NCBI GenBank assembly: GCA_013368445.1
Contig: JAACJO010000010.1
Span: 1,116,001 to 1,180,000, forward strand
DNA: 64,000 nucleotides
From: Leucocoprinus leucothites
Lineage: Eukaryota > Basidiomycota > Agaricomycetes > Agaricales > Agaricaceae
Reading direction: 5' to 3'
Shown: positions 47,690-59,981 of the stretch, piece after piece
Position numbering within the stretch: the first letter of the stretch is position 1
Layout of the letters: the number at the start of each line of letters is the position of its first letter
Program-made: the position numbers and the translations under genes
Notes under the pieces: generated by a model
Told to the model about the DNA's origin: nothing
The model's input: the letters and a program-made list of their open reading frames with translations, nothing else
Database searches by the model: none

Positions 47690-50600
47690 ATGGTCAAGTT
47701 CAGCAATGGAATGTGGTGGAACCGCGACGGCGTGCATATCGATTGGGCCGTCGAAGTCGTCAAACCTCAAGTCGAAAAGGATTCGATTCGATGTGTCGCC
47801 GTAAGGAGTTATCTGATTACCTTTTTCGGATTCACTCAGGATCTGCGTGCCTAACATTTAACTTTCTTCGCAGACATCCAAACACGTCAACCATCGAGGT
47901 GATACTCTCAATACACCGACGATTACTATAAGGACTTCGTCTCCTGCTCCTCATATTGCTCTTATTACTGCTTCTCATTGGAAGAGCCAGACGTCTACTC
48001 AGCAGGGCCCGGACTATGAACTCTTTCCTGATGTTGACCTGAACCGCATTGTGAGTCGCGTGCCTTTGTATAAAGCAGCTTCCTGAAACCAAATTCATCA
48101 TCCAGCAAGCAACCCATGCCGACGATATCAAAACGTCACTAACAGACAACCAACTCTCCCTACGCACATCTACCATTTCCGTCCAAATCGACACACGACC
48201 AAGCGCCTTCAACATCGATGTCATCTCTCATGCCAACAGAGAAAACCCAACCAGTACCACCCAATCCACATCTCCCGACCTTTTGCTAACCAAACTTGGT
48301 TGGAGGTCTATTGGCTATGTCAAGGAGAACACGACAGCGTTGAATCCAAGTGCGGCGCTTACGAACCCGGATCAAGGTGAACGATGGATGACGATGCAAT
48401 TTCAGTTAAGTGTGGGGGAGAAGATATACGGACTTGGAGAACGATTTGGTCCGTTTGTTAAGAATGGTCAGGTAGGAAATTTATATTATGGATACTTACG
48501 CGAAGCATTTGTGCTGATTTATTTGTTCGGTTGTAGGCTGTCGAGATGTGGAATGAGGATGCCGGAACGTCATCTGAAAAGACATATAAAAACGTGCCCT
48601 TTCTTTTGAGCTCGCGAGGGTACGGAATCTTTGTCCCAGATTCGGGCCGGGTGAGCTTTGAAGTCCAAAGCGAAAGTAAGACGCCTCTCCTTTCATACCA
48701 CCACTCTCACTAAAAGCTCGTAACAGGAACAACCCGTATCAACATCGCCGTACCCTCTGAAAAACTCTCAACATACCTCATCCACGGGCCCACACCAAAA
48801 GCCATCCTCGAAAACTACACCCTCTTAACCGGACGCGCTGCTCTACCACCTCCTTGGACATTCGGTCTCTGGCTTTCAACGTCATTCACTACGCAGTATA
48901 ATGAGCAAACTGTCAACGAGTTTCTTGAAGGCATGGCTAAACGTGATATTGGCGTTGGAGTCTTCCACTTTGATTGTTTTTGGCAGAAAGGTTTTGAGTG
49001 GTGTGATTATGAGTTTGATAAGGAGTATTTCCCAGATGCGGTGGGTCAGCTTAGGAGGTTGAAAGAGAAGGGGTACAAGGTAATTTTTATCTCTGATTTG
49101 TGTTGTCCTGTGACTCTCATTGACTAAATGCGCCCAGATTTGTGTTTGGTTGAACCCGTATATCGCTCAAGAAAGTTCAATTTTCGATGAGGGCGCTAAG
49201 AATGGATACTTTATCAAGAAACCAGATGGGAGCATTTGGCAAATCGACTACTGGGTACGACCAGACTCCTCTCCTGTTCCTCAAACACCAACTGACTCGA
49301 AAACCATTTCCTTAGCAAGCAGGCATGGGCATCATCGATTTCACAAACCCCGACGCTTGTACGTGGTATCAATCCAAACTCAACAAACTCATCGACATGG
49401 GCGTCGAATGCTTCAAAACCGACTTTGGCGAACGCATTCCCACTGGATCGACCGTATACCACAACACTAACTATTCCGTGGAAAAGATGCACAACTTTTA
49501 TGCGTACTTGTACAATAAGGTCACTTTCGAGGTTTTGGAAAAGAGACTTGGGAAGAACAAGGCTGTAGTGTTTGCGAGGAGTGCTACAGCTGGGTGTCAG
49601 AGGTTCCCTGTACATTGGGGTGGTGATCCTATGAGTACTTATGAAGCGATGGCGGAGACTTTGAGGGGTGGCTTGAGTTTGGGTACTAGTGGTTTTGGAT
49701 ATTGGGCGCGTAAGTGATTTCTTGTTTGTGGTGATTTCGGAGACAAAGCTGAAGATTTTATCCGATAGATGATATTGGTGGATTTGAGGGGAAACCTGAT
49801 CCAGGATTGTATAAACGGTGGTTTGCATTTGGCTCGCTTTCGAGTCATTCTAGATTGCATGGAAGTGGTAGTTACAGAGTAGGCCTCTTTCTCTATGTCT
49901 CTACCAATTATATTAAACGTCATTCTAATACTCTAGGTCCCGTGGATCATAGACCCATCAGGTTCCTCCGACACCATCCTCCGCCAATTTGTCTCCCTCA
50001 AACTCTCACTCATGCCCTATCTCTACGCAACGGCCATCTCAACCCATCAAACTGGTACTCCGATGATGCGTCCCCTGTTCTTCGAGTTTCCCGAGGATAG
50101 AAATTCGTGGACAATCGACGAAGCATACATGCTCGGAGAAAATCTTTATGTTGCGCCTGTCTTTAGTGGATCGGATGCGGATCTAGTTGGATCTGGTGGT
50201 TATTCAGCTGCGGGATCGTCATTTGCTCCTGAGGATCCTACCGCGACCAAGGGGGACGAGAAGGGATCGGCGGGAAATGAGAAAGCGTCAGTGCAGGTGT
50301 ATATTCCTCCTGGAGATTGGTTCTCGATCTTAACGGGAGAGTTTTTCACTGGACCATCTTGGTCTGTTCAACACCACGGATATGATTCCATTCCTCTACT
50401 TCTGCGCCCTGGACGCGCGATCGCACTTAGTGCGGGTGCGCCTACAGATTCTTATTTTGATGAAAGAGGTGTTTGGAAGTTGAGAGATTTAAATGAGACG
50501 AGTGGGGATGAGAGAGCGTGGAGAGGAGATGGGGAGTGGAGTGCCAGAGGAGCGGAGTATGATTTCGCGGACAAGGTTACGATATTGGTGAATGCCTCTC

Positions 50601-50821
50601 AGCCTGTGGATGATGTGAAGGTGGTTATTCCGGATAGTCGGGATGAGAAGCTAGGACAAAGTGCTGCAGAAGTGCGTGTTTATGGAAATGTAGAAAAGGG
50701 GAAGATTTATGCGGAGGTTGTTATTGGTGAGATGAAGGGAGAGTGGAGGTTAGTGGTAGTCGGGAAGGGACTTGATAGCGCTCGGAGTGTTGTTGGGCAG
50801 GGAAAGAAGTTGGAAGCTTGA
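47690..50821 (+). CDS. GH31 alpha-xylosidase
   Basis: Nine exons, 47690-47800, 47874-48050, 48106-48471, 48537-48675, 48727-49079, 49138-49254, 49316-49709, 49769-49878 and 49937-50821, give 883 residues, all introns GT-AG. Alpha-xylosidases release xylose from the non-reducing end of xyloglucan oligosaccharides. The start MVKFSNGMWWNRDGVHIDWA matches the N-terminus of YicI-type enzymes. Further blocks: GEKIYGLGERFGPFVKNGQ, PPPWTFGLWLSTSFT, GVFHFDCFWQKGFEWCDYEF, WQAGMGIIDFTNPDA, FKTDFGERIP with the nucleophile Asp near 457, and HWGGDP with the presumed acid/base Asp near 525 (a spacing close to that in YicI), then GFGYWAHDIGGFEG and YLYATAISTHQTGTPMMRPL. There is no signal peptide, so the enzyme is probably intracellular. 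A low-complexity insert (GSGGYSAAGSSFAPEDP) lies in the C-terminal beta domain region. Confidence 0.93.
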
Positions 50822-51155
50822 ATTAGGCTTCCGATTCAGTCAGCGTTAAGTCCAGTAGTAAAATAACGATGGCGACCAAGATAGGTCATTTTTTGGGACA
50901 CTTGTAAGACAAAGAAAGATTTATTGTTTGCTCTCGACTTTTGCTCTTTAACGTCGTTGGACCCTGTTGGACCTGGTTGGACCAAGTTCTTGAATGAACA
51001 AACGTGCCAACCTCTTGTGATGTGACGTAATTATCTGATGACCAGTCCCGTGATTATTTATCATTCGCAATCATTAAGCGGGACAAGCATCTTTCTTCGT
51101 CACCTTCCAAGTCGATTCCCCGGGTCTTATTCTGATCGAAAAAAACAAACAAATC
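50822..51155. other. intergenic spacer
   Basis: About 330 bases between two plus-strand genes. Three similar short units (GTTGGACC-type) at about 50955-50987 form a small direct repeat. No supported reading frame. Confidence 0.4.
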
Positions 51156-52724
51156 ATGTCGGTGGATACTGCACGAACGCGGACGCTACACGTGAAGCGG
51201 TCATTTGGGAAATACCCACGGATGGTAGATTCGCCAGCCTACGATGCGCACGTTGTTTCTCCTTTTCGTGTTCGAGACGCTCGATTGCTCATACCTCCTA
51301 AAAATTGTCAATAGATCAGAAGAAGACAACGATCCACTTACCGATGATGGTTCCATTTCAGTCCCTTCTTCCTCTCGCCCAACACACCCTGGTGCTCTTC
51401 GTTCGAAAGCTCAACAGGCTAAGATGAAGCATCACCTTGCTGCGTCTGTTCTTTCTGATTCGGATGGTGTCGATTCACCTACGTATGATGGAGATGTAGA
51501 GAGTAGTACCGCGGGTGGTCATGTTGACACACAGACTCATACTCGTGCTTCAATGCATACTCACCATCCTACTTCATCGACCTCGACACTCAGTAATCCC
51601 CTTGCTAGAGAAAGTTCTTTTACTCCAGAAGAAAATGGAACGCCTGGCGTTGATGCACCGGATATTGATCCTCTCTCTTTAGCAGCAGCTGGAGAGCCAC
51701 CCGTGCCTTCTGTCGTGGAGGCTGCGTTTAATCCTGCTGCGTTGACTCCGGAAGATATCCAGACGTTTATCCAAAAAGCGATAGATGGAGAGGAGTCCCG
51801 GAACTATAAAATAAATCCGCCTCCGACAGATAGGCCGGTTCGAGTTTATGCAGATGGTCCGTTTGATACTATGAACGTGAACTCTTGATGCTTACTCTTA
51901 TTTCCAGGTGTTTATGACCTCTTTCACTTTGGGTTCGTTCAAATTTACGCTTTGTGCTGCAATACCATTAACTTATCGTAGTCATGCTTTACAATTGCGC
52001 CAAGCCAAGTTGTCATTCCCATCTGTTTACCTCATGACAGGAGTCAACTCGGATGAACAAGTCCACGACCATAAAGGTCGCACTGTGATGGATCACGTAG
52101 AACGGTGAGCTTTCACGCATTTTTCCTTTAAGACCACAATCTTATCATCCATCAAAACTCTAGAATTGAAGCTGTTCGGCACTGTCGATGGGTTGACGAG
52201 GTTGTACCAGAGGCACCCTGGGTCATTGACGAAGCCTTTATCGAAAAATATCAAATCGACTACGTCGCTCACGATGAACTGCCTTACATTAGCTTGGGTC
52301 ATGATGACGTCTATGCTCTCTGCAAGCGCCTTGGTGCGACTCGCTCCTTTAATTTTTGCTCCAAAAAAATCTAAAAATAATAAAAATCAAAACAGGCAAA
52401 TTCATACCGACACGACGCACCCCCGGCGTCTCGACATCGGAGCTGCTCGAACGGATTGTATTCAAATACAGACACAGAGATTTCGATGAAAAGCTACTCA
52501 AAATGGGACATGCCGAACTTCGCGCTGAGGGAAGCGATTACGATGATCTCAGCCCCGCTAGAAGTCGAGTTGGTAGTCCGATCCCTACTGGGAAGTCGCT
52601 AAATGTCGCTATCCCGTCGGGTTCGAGCCTCAGTGCGACCCGTGGTTCGGGCAGGGCTGTGAGTCCTCTCGCGAGCCCTGGAGCTAGTCGGTCCGAGAGT
52701 CCTACGAAGGATGCGCCGCAATGA
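51156..52724 (+). CDS. choline-phosphate cytidylyltransferase
   Basis: This enzyme makes CDP-choline from phosphocholine and CTP, the rate-limiting step of the Kennedy pathway for phosphatidylcholine. Proposed exons: 51156-51267, 51320-51856, 51908-51932, 51982-52104, 52164-52333 and 52396-52724; 431 residues. The first intron is tentative; an alternative start at 51244 would give an odd hydrophobic N-terminus. Catalytic-core blocks: RPVRVYADGVYDLFHFGH with the HxGH motif at about 223-226, LMTGVNSDEQVHDHKGRTVM, CRWVDEVVPEAPWVIDEAFI, DYVAHDELPY, and RRTPGVSTSELLERIV containing the RTxGxST signature. A 25 nt exon carries VYDLFHFG, so the HxGH motif is completed only by splicing. The Ser-rich N-terminus and the C-terminal tail with SP repeats look like phosphorylated regulatory regions, as in other eukaryotic members. 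Confidence 0.9.
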
Positions 52725-53090
52725 GATGATAGCTTTAGAGTTTGGGTTGGGGCCTTTCTACTTCTTAGGAGTTTCTTCCTCGTGGTCCGCATACACGCTC
52801 CTAATTGCTATCTCTCCACCCACGCTGTTCTCTCCTTTCCTTTAGATGGCATGTACTTTGACGTCTCACTTGATAACATTGGCGTCATTGTTCTCGTGAT
52901 ATATTAGACTCAAGTTTCGCGAAGTAACAAGTATAAACTAGTAATCTTTTAGAAGGTGAATAGGACAATTCCATTATTAACTGATTCCGAATCTCGGAAC
53001 TGCATAAGCAAATATATATTACAGAACATACAAGTACTAGGCTCCTTTCATTAAAGTTCCGAAACAGTTAGAGATATATCACAAATGTTC
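52725..53090. other. intergenic between convergent genes
   Basis: About 370 bases between the ends of the cytidylyltransferase and halogenase genes; AT-rich around 52900-53040, consistent with two 3' regions. No supported reading frame. Confidence 0.45.
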
Positions 53091-55312
53091 TTAGCACAAA
53101 TCCAAGCCAAGCCGTCCCTTCTCCAAACGAATGGAGAATCCATTGAACTTGTCAGCAATGAATTTACCAATGTGGAACATATCCTCCGCTCTAAGTGTCT
53201 TTTTGGCAGCCACGACGTCAGCCATGCGTTTCTCAGCTCTCGTCTTGGCCTCCTCGTCGGTTTCATCTTCCTCCGTCTTACTGTTATCGCCTTCCTTGTG
53301 CCAATCTTCTAGACTGGCAGGCTCGAATGCTTGGGTGCAAAAGTCAATCGTTTGGCGGAGGGACGCTTCAGAAAGTTCCTTCTTGACGTCCACGTCTCCT
53401 TGGATGACTATTGGAATGAAGATGTGATCAGGTCCTTATCTCGACATGGGCGATAGATAATAGGGTTTACCTGGACGGAACAAATCAAAAGCTCTATCAA
53501 AGTTGTCTTCGTCAATATCCGACAAGACGGGGAGCTCTTGAGCGCGCATTTGACGATAGGCGCTAAGCACTATCATTAAGAACCTAGATATGTAACGGAG
53601 ATAAAAGTTAGCCACATTCGAACAAAAAAGATAGATAGAGATTTTCATTCCGAACCTGGTATAGGACGTTCCGACTCGCAAGTTGTGCCACTCTGCGGCT
53701 TGAGAAGCAGTGCATTCAGAACGAACGGTGGCTGTGATGGTGGCTGCGGCAGACAGGCCACTTGAGAGCGCCAAATGGACGCCAGAAGAAAAGAAGGGAT
53801 CAATAAACGCTGTGTAAAGTAAGAAATGGAAATAGCCGTTAGAAATGTGGGTTGTTCTACTGCTTAGTAGTGATAATGAGATGAAGTCACCTCCTGCGTC
53901 ACCGACAATCCGGTAATTTGATCCAGCGTAGGAAGTGCTCGAATAGCTATAGTCGCTTGCCGTTCTGACTTTGGGTCCACCTGAGTATTCAATCAGGCTG
54001 CCTTCACCAACTAGACTCTTGATCTTTGGAGCGTTGGCCGTCAACTCTTGGAGGTAGTGGCGGAGAAGTAAAGAGTCATCGCCCTTCTTCTCCATATTGG
54101 CTTTCTTGCGCTTGGAGACGTTCTCATCCATAACTACTCCAACGGAAGTCTTTCCATTTTGAAGAGGAATAAACCAAGCCCAGCCAGATTCATCTATCAA
54201 AGGGAGTAAAGTAAATTCAGTCATATAGCCTCTGGACGTAAGTGGAAATATATTCAAATTCCTCACCGTGTAAGGCTTCGAAGAAGGGTGGCTGAACTTG
54301 ACATCCGGGGTGTCTGTATTCTTGTGTGCCAGTCCAGTACCCCCAATAGGCGACATTCTTGAGGCTTTGGTTGTATTTACGCAAGCCCAACGCCCTTGAC
54401 ATGACACCATTGCGGCCACTGGCGTCGATAACCCAGTCAAAAGTGATCTTCCCAACCTTGCCAGTGGCAACGTTCTTCCATGTGGCGGACACGGGAAGAG
54501 GCTGCACCTCTTGGGCTTCGGATTGAGATTGGTTGGCAGTGGCGGGAGGCCCGTCCTCTTGTTTGCTTGCTTTAGTGTCCGGCTGAGAGAACTGGACTTC
54601 GGTGATGCGGTGGTTCTCGTAGATCCGGACACCAAGTTCACGGGCACGGTCAAGGATCAGGGCGTCGGCCTCAGCCCGCGTCTATCAATATAATTTAGAG
54701 TGCGGAAGAGCTAAGCAAGTATTAAACTCGACACTTACGACGTTCCAAGTGTAATTGGTAGGGTTATCAGACACAAAGTTGGTGACTGGGAAGGTCCAGT
54801 AGTTAGTAAAATATATATACGGCCAGGCTGGATGACACCTACATCCTTCCCGCTTGCGAGGGTTGAACTTGAAAGCGGCGCCATGCTACAATTCACCGGG
54901 TTCAGTGTCGAAAAAGTCGTTGGAGAGAGATCTGAATACTACCTTTTGGATGAAGCCAAAGGAGTTGAACTTATCGTCCGCATCAATAAATCGAAGGAAA
55001 TGTCTCATAGAGGGGAGCATACTCTCCCCTACATGGTACCTTGAGAAGCGGAACATGTCAATAACGGAAACGTTCAAAAGGCAGGAGTGAACAAACCTCG
55101 GGAAAGTCTCCGCTTCGAGAAGAGTGACAGAAAAACCTTCCTGGGCGAGGCAAGCAGCGGAGTAGGAGCCTGCTGGTCCTCCTCCTATTACAAGAACCGA
55201 GGTAAAGGAAGGCTAATGAAGGCTGTCAGACAAGGTGGCAAGGCACTAGTGATTTGGGCCTCACGGGAGATCGCTGAGCGGTGGAAGTGCTCTTTGACAG
55301 GGGCGCAGACAT
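53091..55312 (-). CDS. flavin-dependent halogenase
   Basis: Ten exons, 55312-55265, 55212-55097, 55039-54943, 54885-54843, 54785-54739, 54681-54267, 54193-53891, 53809-53656, 53583-53471 and 53407-53091, give 550 residues. An N-terminal dinucleotide fold has [18 protein letters not shown] (GxGxxG at about 26-31), then [58 protein letters not shown], the halogenase signature WxWxIP as GWAWFIPL (Trp near 260 and 262), and [20 protein letters not shown]. This set matches fungal FAD-dependent phenol/tryptophan-type halogenases, which use FADH2, oxygen and chloride or bromide to halogenate aromatic metabolites. Basidiomycete members act on aryl esters and similar phenols (for example the Armillaria enzymes). 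No polyketide synthase, terpene cyclase or flavin reductase is adjacent. A tailoring role in a scattered pathway is possible. The first exon is tentative but keeps the frame. Confidence 0.9.
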
Positions 55313-56755
55313 GGTCCGAAGAGCCAAACAGTATTCGAGTATGGGTTCAATCTTGGCAAATTTGTGAGGGGGTAAATCCTAGAGGGGACCTTTATATACA
55401 CTTTCTCGTTTGCCATTCATTGCCCAAACGCTCGATGATCAGTTCAAAATGGGTAAGTCTGTTCCACAATCAAAGTTGAAGACCGGTCGATTTCCGAGAA
55501 GTGAAAGGAACTAAATGGAAGAATCCCCTATTTCGCTTTGGAACACGCCCGGGACTAGACAAGACTAACGCTATGAGCGAGCGGTCCCGTGCGGCCCTGA
55601 CGCTCGTAAGTACCTGCCGCGCAGCACTCACTAAGCATCAAGCGTGTCAACTTGTTTTAGTTTCAACTGTATCCCATGGAGTTGAACAGATGATGAAGCG
55701 TTACATAGCGGAGTGTGAACGGAAGTTTGGATCCCCGCTCAGACGCTAAAGACCCAATCAATTCAGCATTCCAGCTTTCATTTTAGATTAGAGCCAACTG
55801 TGTCATACCATATAGGTAAGGTCAAGGGGATCCTGCTTTATCGTCTATACCCCTTGTAGCTTTGTTCTTTAATCTATCGCGGAGGTATGGATGGATATTC
55901 CTGCGCTAGTGAAGAGTCATCTGGGAATCGTCCAAAGCAGATACAAAGATGGCTTTCCGAGCTCTTTCCGGTAATTGCGATTAGATTGCCGATCCCCAAC
56001 ATCGCTACAGATTCAACATTGTTTTTTGGGGCGGGGATCAACATATTGAGCATGTGGAGAAAAGTTTCAGAAGGAGGTTTAGCACCACCATAAACTACTC
56101 GCCCTGAGACCAAGATCAGGGGGGAAGGTCACGGTCATGGCGGAGGATGAGCGGAAAGTAGTTTGTGCCACAAGTTAAAGAAGCATTTTGGAGGCGTATC
56201 ACCCTTGTATTTACACCGCGGTAGGCACATGGCAAGAGTTTGAAGACGATAAATCGCGGTAGGTCCAAATTCAAGCTGGCAGACTGCTTGTGAGCCTCAA
56301 GGCATGGGCTGGGGCAAATTTAGGGCTGGATCGTCCATCTAGCAGCCGTTCCTGCAAGCAGCCGAACAGAAGGAACGTCACTGGATGACACACACCGCCT
56401 CCCCGGATCAATGCAGGGGCATGTCAAGCGCACCGAACTACTGCCAATAACGGCCCATGGCTTGATTAGACATGATGGGTAGGTCTGGCCCGACGATCTG
56501 CAAGCGTTCCGAGACGGCAGAAAAATCGAACAAGTGTTTCTAGCTTCTCCAGCCCTCGGGTTCGAGCTCGCGAACAAGGAGCGGATCACTGCCTTGTTCC
56601 CAGAACGAAAGAAGGTACCAGAATGCTAGACACATATCCCACACGCTAGCAGCGCGAAATAGATACACAATCATACTTGAATTAATACCCCGGGGTATAG
56701 CTCGCCCAAGGGAGTGGAAATCCACATGGTGGCGTTTGTGGCACACTATCGTGAG
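55313..56755. other. intergenic, no supported gene
   Basis: About 1.4 kb. It includes the halogenase promoter. Plus-strand frames at 55501-55749 and 55887-56093 lack family resemblance or splice support. No mobile-element signature was recognised. Confidence 0.4.
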
Positions 56756-57755
56756 ATTGCAAAGATGAGAGCTCCGAGGATCTTGTCACTCAGTCATGCT
56801 GATGAAGTTCTAGGAAAAAACTTAGAATGTTAACAGGGCAAATGGAGATCAGACCTAGTGATGGTGCTATTCAGGGCAGTGATTTCGTTCGGCTCCAAAA
56901 CTAGCATTCATGCGGTCAAATGTTGGTCATTATCAGAGATGGTATGGTCTGACAAGCTCGCATGATTTTGGAGCGAAGGGAGATTGAGAAAACTAACGAC
57001 ATGGGCAATGGTGTTGATGAGAAGCCGATGAGTGGTTCCGACCCCTGACAAACAACGGGAATGAGTCACAGGCTGAGAGGAATGACGAATGAGAAGAGCA
57101 CAGATATCATTTGGTGCTAGGCAAAAACTGGTTAGGTATTCTCTTCGGCCCATCTCTTCAACCCGTCCGCCTGAGCTTGGAAGCCCATGTTCAACTTTCT
57201 TCCGACAAACCACTTGACAAAGTAAGCTGCCAAGCCTCCGAACACCTCTACGCTGTCGTATTTCGTGACTCCTCTCTTCCCCTTGCCGTCTCCTAGGTCT
57301 ACTTCGGCTTCCGTAAGCCACTGCCAGCGTTCGGTCCAGAGAATCCAGGTTGGAATGCCTGATGTGCACCAAGCAACTTTGAAATTCTCGTGGTCCAGTG
57401 CTGTAATGATACAAAATGCAGAGTTTTTATTGAAGACTCCTACCGATGCATCGTCCAACGTGGGAGGAAGATGAACCGGGTATATGTACACATGGCTGCC
57501 GACTTGAAGGGTCTGGTCGGAAAGCCGGTTTTTGCGTGCATCAGTCACAACTTGATTACGACTAAGTTTGGATATGTCTTATTAAGGTATCTGTGGAGAG
57601 AAGCTTGGGACGCTCTTACACAAATGGGTTCCTAGTTTCCAGTTTGAAAGATGAGTAAACCTAGCCAGGTGTGAGAGCAGAATGCTGACCACGTTTTGTA
57701 TGACCGGAAATCCAAGATGGCGCGCCAGACCTGGTCCACCGGAGCATCTATGAAA
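56756..57755 (+). repeat. segmental duplication, copy 1
   Basis: This ~1 kb block is repeated in the same orientation at 63004-64000. The match begins at GCTCCGAGGATCTTGTCA (56771 and 63020) and continues through the whole SRPBCC gene to the window edge, with scattered substitutions and small indels. Copy 1 keeps the intact gene. The two copies are about 6.2 kb apart and flank the seven-helix protein gene; the true right end of the duplication lies outside the window. Confidence 0.85.
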
Positions 57756-57826
57756 GAGGAACCCGACGCAGAAAAGACATATCCTTCGTGTGTAGGCCAA
57801 GGTCGTGAAGTGGAAGCCGTAGCCAT
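57132..57826 (-). CDS. SRPBCC-fold (START/polyketide-cyclase-like) protein
   Basis: Three exons, 57826-57690, 57631-57620 (12 nt) and 57561-57132, give 192 residues. Proteins of this fold carry a hydrophobic ligand in a helix-grip pocket. Blocks: GSSFIDAPVDQVWRAILDFR, SYKTWNPFVRNQVV across two introns, VYIYPVHLPPTLDD, NSAFCIITALDHENFKVAWC, WTERWQWLTEAEV and KYDSVEVFGGLAAYFVKWFV. The alternation of strands with a long C-terminal helix (FQAQADGLKRWAE) fits the fold. The 12 nt exon contributes NPFV. No catalytic residues can be named. Function unknown. A decayed copy lies at 63.4-64.0 kb. Confidence 0.8.
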
Positions 57827-59981
57827 AATGTTAATGAGGGGCAGAGGTGATCCGAGTGCAGTTACAGTGTCGCCTAGGTGCGTGACGTCACATCTAGGTG
57901 ATTTGGCTACTAGAGTCACGTTAATGATCTAACTTTGACCGATTCCTTTCGCTACATCTTTCAGACTTCTCCTCGACTGGTTGCTTTCTGTTGCTCAGCG
58001 CTTCTTCAACGAAAAGCTACGCTTGAATACCCTCGTGATAATGTCCTCTGTGTTGTCCTCAGATATCGGCTCTGGGATACATTTTTTGCTTGAGCTGCCC
58101 CCAGTTGCTAAATCAATGCCCGTATATGACTATGATAGCGACCTTCGCAGATACACCACACTACTACCATAGACTTTCTCTCTTTCTGCCTTCTTGCACA
58201 GTTAAATATTATTCTCTGAGACACTCCCAAACGCCTACCTCCACCGTTATCCAAACCTAGCCACTGCGACGAATTGGACCTCTGCTTAGCAGAGAATTCA
58301 GACCTTGAGGTATCCTCCCTTCCTTGGGAGATCTTTCCATAACTCCGTATAAAGGGCCAATTTCCGACTTGATTAACCTCACCTTGATAAATTACTCACT
58401 ATAATCCTCTTGGGTCGATGGATATTGCCATGGCTTTTCTAATACCGTGGGACTCTCTGCTAGCTTTGCCTGCTGGGCTCCTAATTCCCTAAGTATATAC
58501 GACCTCCGCTAAAAGTCTTTTCTTCACAAGGAAATTCAAGGCCCCCCGTTTCGTTCATGTGCCCGGTAGAGCCCCAACTCCGTACGTCTGGCTCAGATCT
58601 AGATACCTCTCCTCCTGCGAGATTGATATTTGTCTGCCGCCCGCCGGTCCTGTTCAATCATAAGAGTGATGACAGCTGTCAAAAATATACTTACGCGCGA
58701 TATTTGCCCAAGAAAATCTTCGCAAACAGATCATAAGTGGCTCCAGGTTGCATAGATCGGTGTGCGGGGTGACCCGCCGCTCGTTGCATCATTTGTTATC
58801 CACAAGGCCGCCCATGAACATCAACCAGCCCATATCTCTACCCACACGGTCAATCATTATTCACCAGTGTCTCCAAGGCCACCATGATTTTATACTGGCT
58901 AGCTATGTCCCATCCAGCCACAGATATAAGACACTGGATAATCAGTTCACTTCGCCAGCGCGGAGGCGTACATACGAACCGTGAAGCGTTTGAATCATTA
59001 GTTAGTCGCCCTATCTCCGCCCACGTCGAAGAACAGCCCTGATAATTTCGATGCAGTGGAGATGGTTCATATAAGTGAATGCACTAAAGCATAACAGATG
59101 GGAGGTAGTCAACGTGAGCAAGCACCGCTTTGAGTCGGCTCGATAGTTCGATATATGTTTGTCGGTGATTTCTCTCCTAGGCATGCATGCAGTGGACTCT
59201 AGCCTCCCACCAAACGATGTCATCTCTTCAATCATAGAATGACTACAACACGAGCTTTATCGTCTCCAGTAGAAATTTTCTACATCAGATTCGACTGCGA
59301 ATCATCAAACAAAAAACAAAAAAAAACATAAAAACCATCTTGGCGCATGTATAAAATAACATTTCTCCCGATGATCCAGCGCAGTACTGAATGGGTTTTA
59401 CTATCTCGGCGGCTTGGTCTTCTCGACTGAATGTGACTTCAGAAAGCCCAGAGTCTGAGTTAGTATCAAGATGGATATCTCTCGTGTTGCCATCATTCTC
59501 CTTATCAAGTAGACAACACAACTCTATCATTGCTGTTATACATACTCCCGAGTCAGTCAAGCCCGTTTGTTCATTTGTTATCTGTGCTGAGAGTTATGAT
59601 CTTAAGTCGAAAGGCCTCGAACCTTCGTTTCGGTTGCCTCTCACTGGCACTCGGACGAGCCATAGATATTGGTTCTGGACCGTTCTCAGTGGCTTGATAG
59701 GCTATATTCAGCTCTGATTGGGGCGCCCGGGTATTGCTTGATCGTGCTGGGGGATATGATCTACCGCGGAATCTTGATGTGATGGTAATGCCTAACATAT
59801 TTTTGACAATCACATTTGTACGGTTCTGGTTGGGTTGACTACAAGAATTCCCACTAGAACTGTCCGAGGCATATATAAGAAGCTATCCACAACAACTGGC
59901 CCCCCAACTGGCCCCAACGGCTACATCCCGAATACTTTATTCATAGCCAATAGCTTGTCTGAGCCGACTAGTAGACCTGCT
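57827..59981. other. gene-poor region
   Basis: About 2.1 kb upstream of the SRPBCC gene (its promoter lies at the left end) and of the seven-helix protein gene (right end). The plus-strand frame 57981-58172 is short and unmatched. A poly-A-rich tract lies near 59308-59330. Nothing else was noticed. Confidence 0.4.

Noticed and set aside
56908..57414. 168-codon minus-strand frame, also found at 63159-63662
   Set aside because: It overlaps the SRPBCC last exon in another frame; it is duplicated only because the DNA is duplicated.
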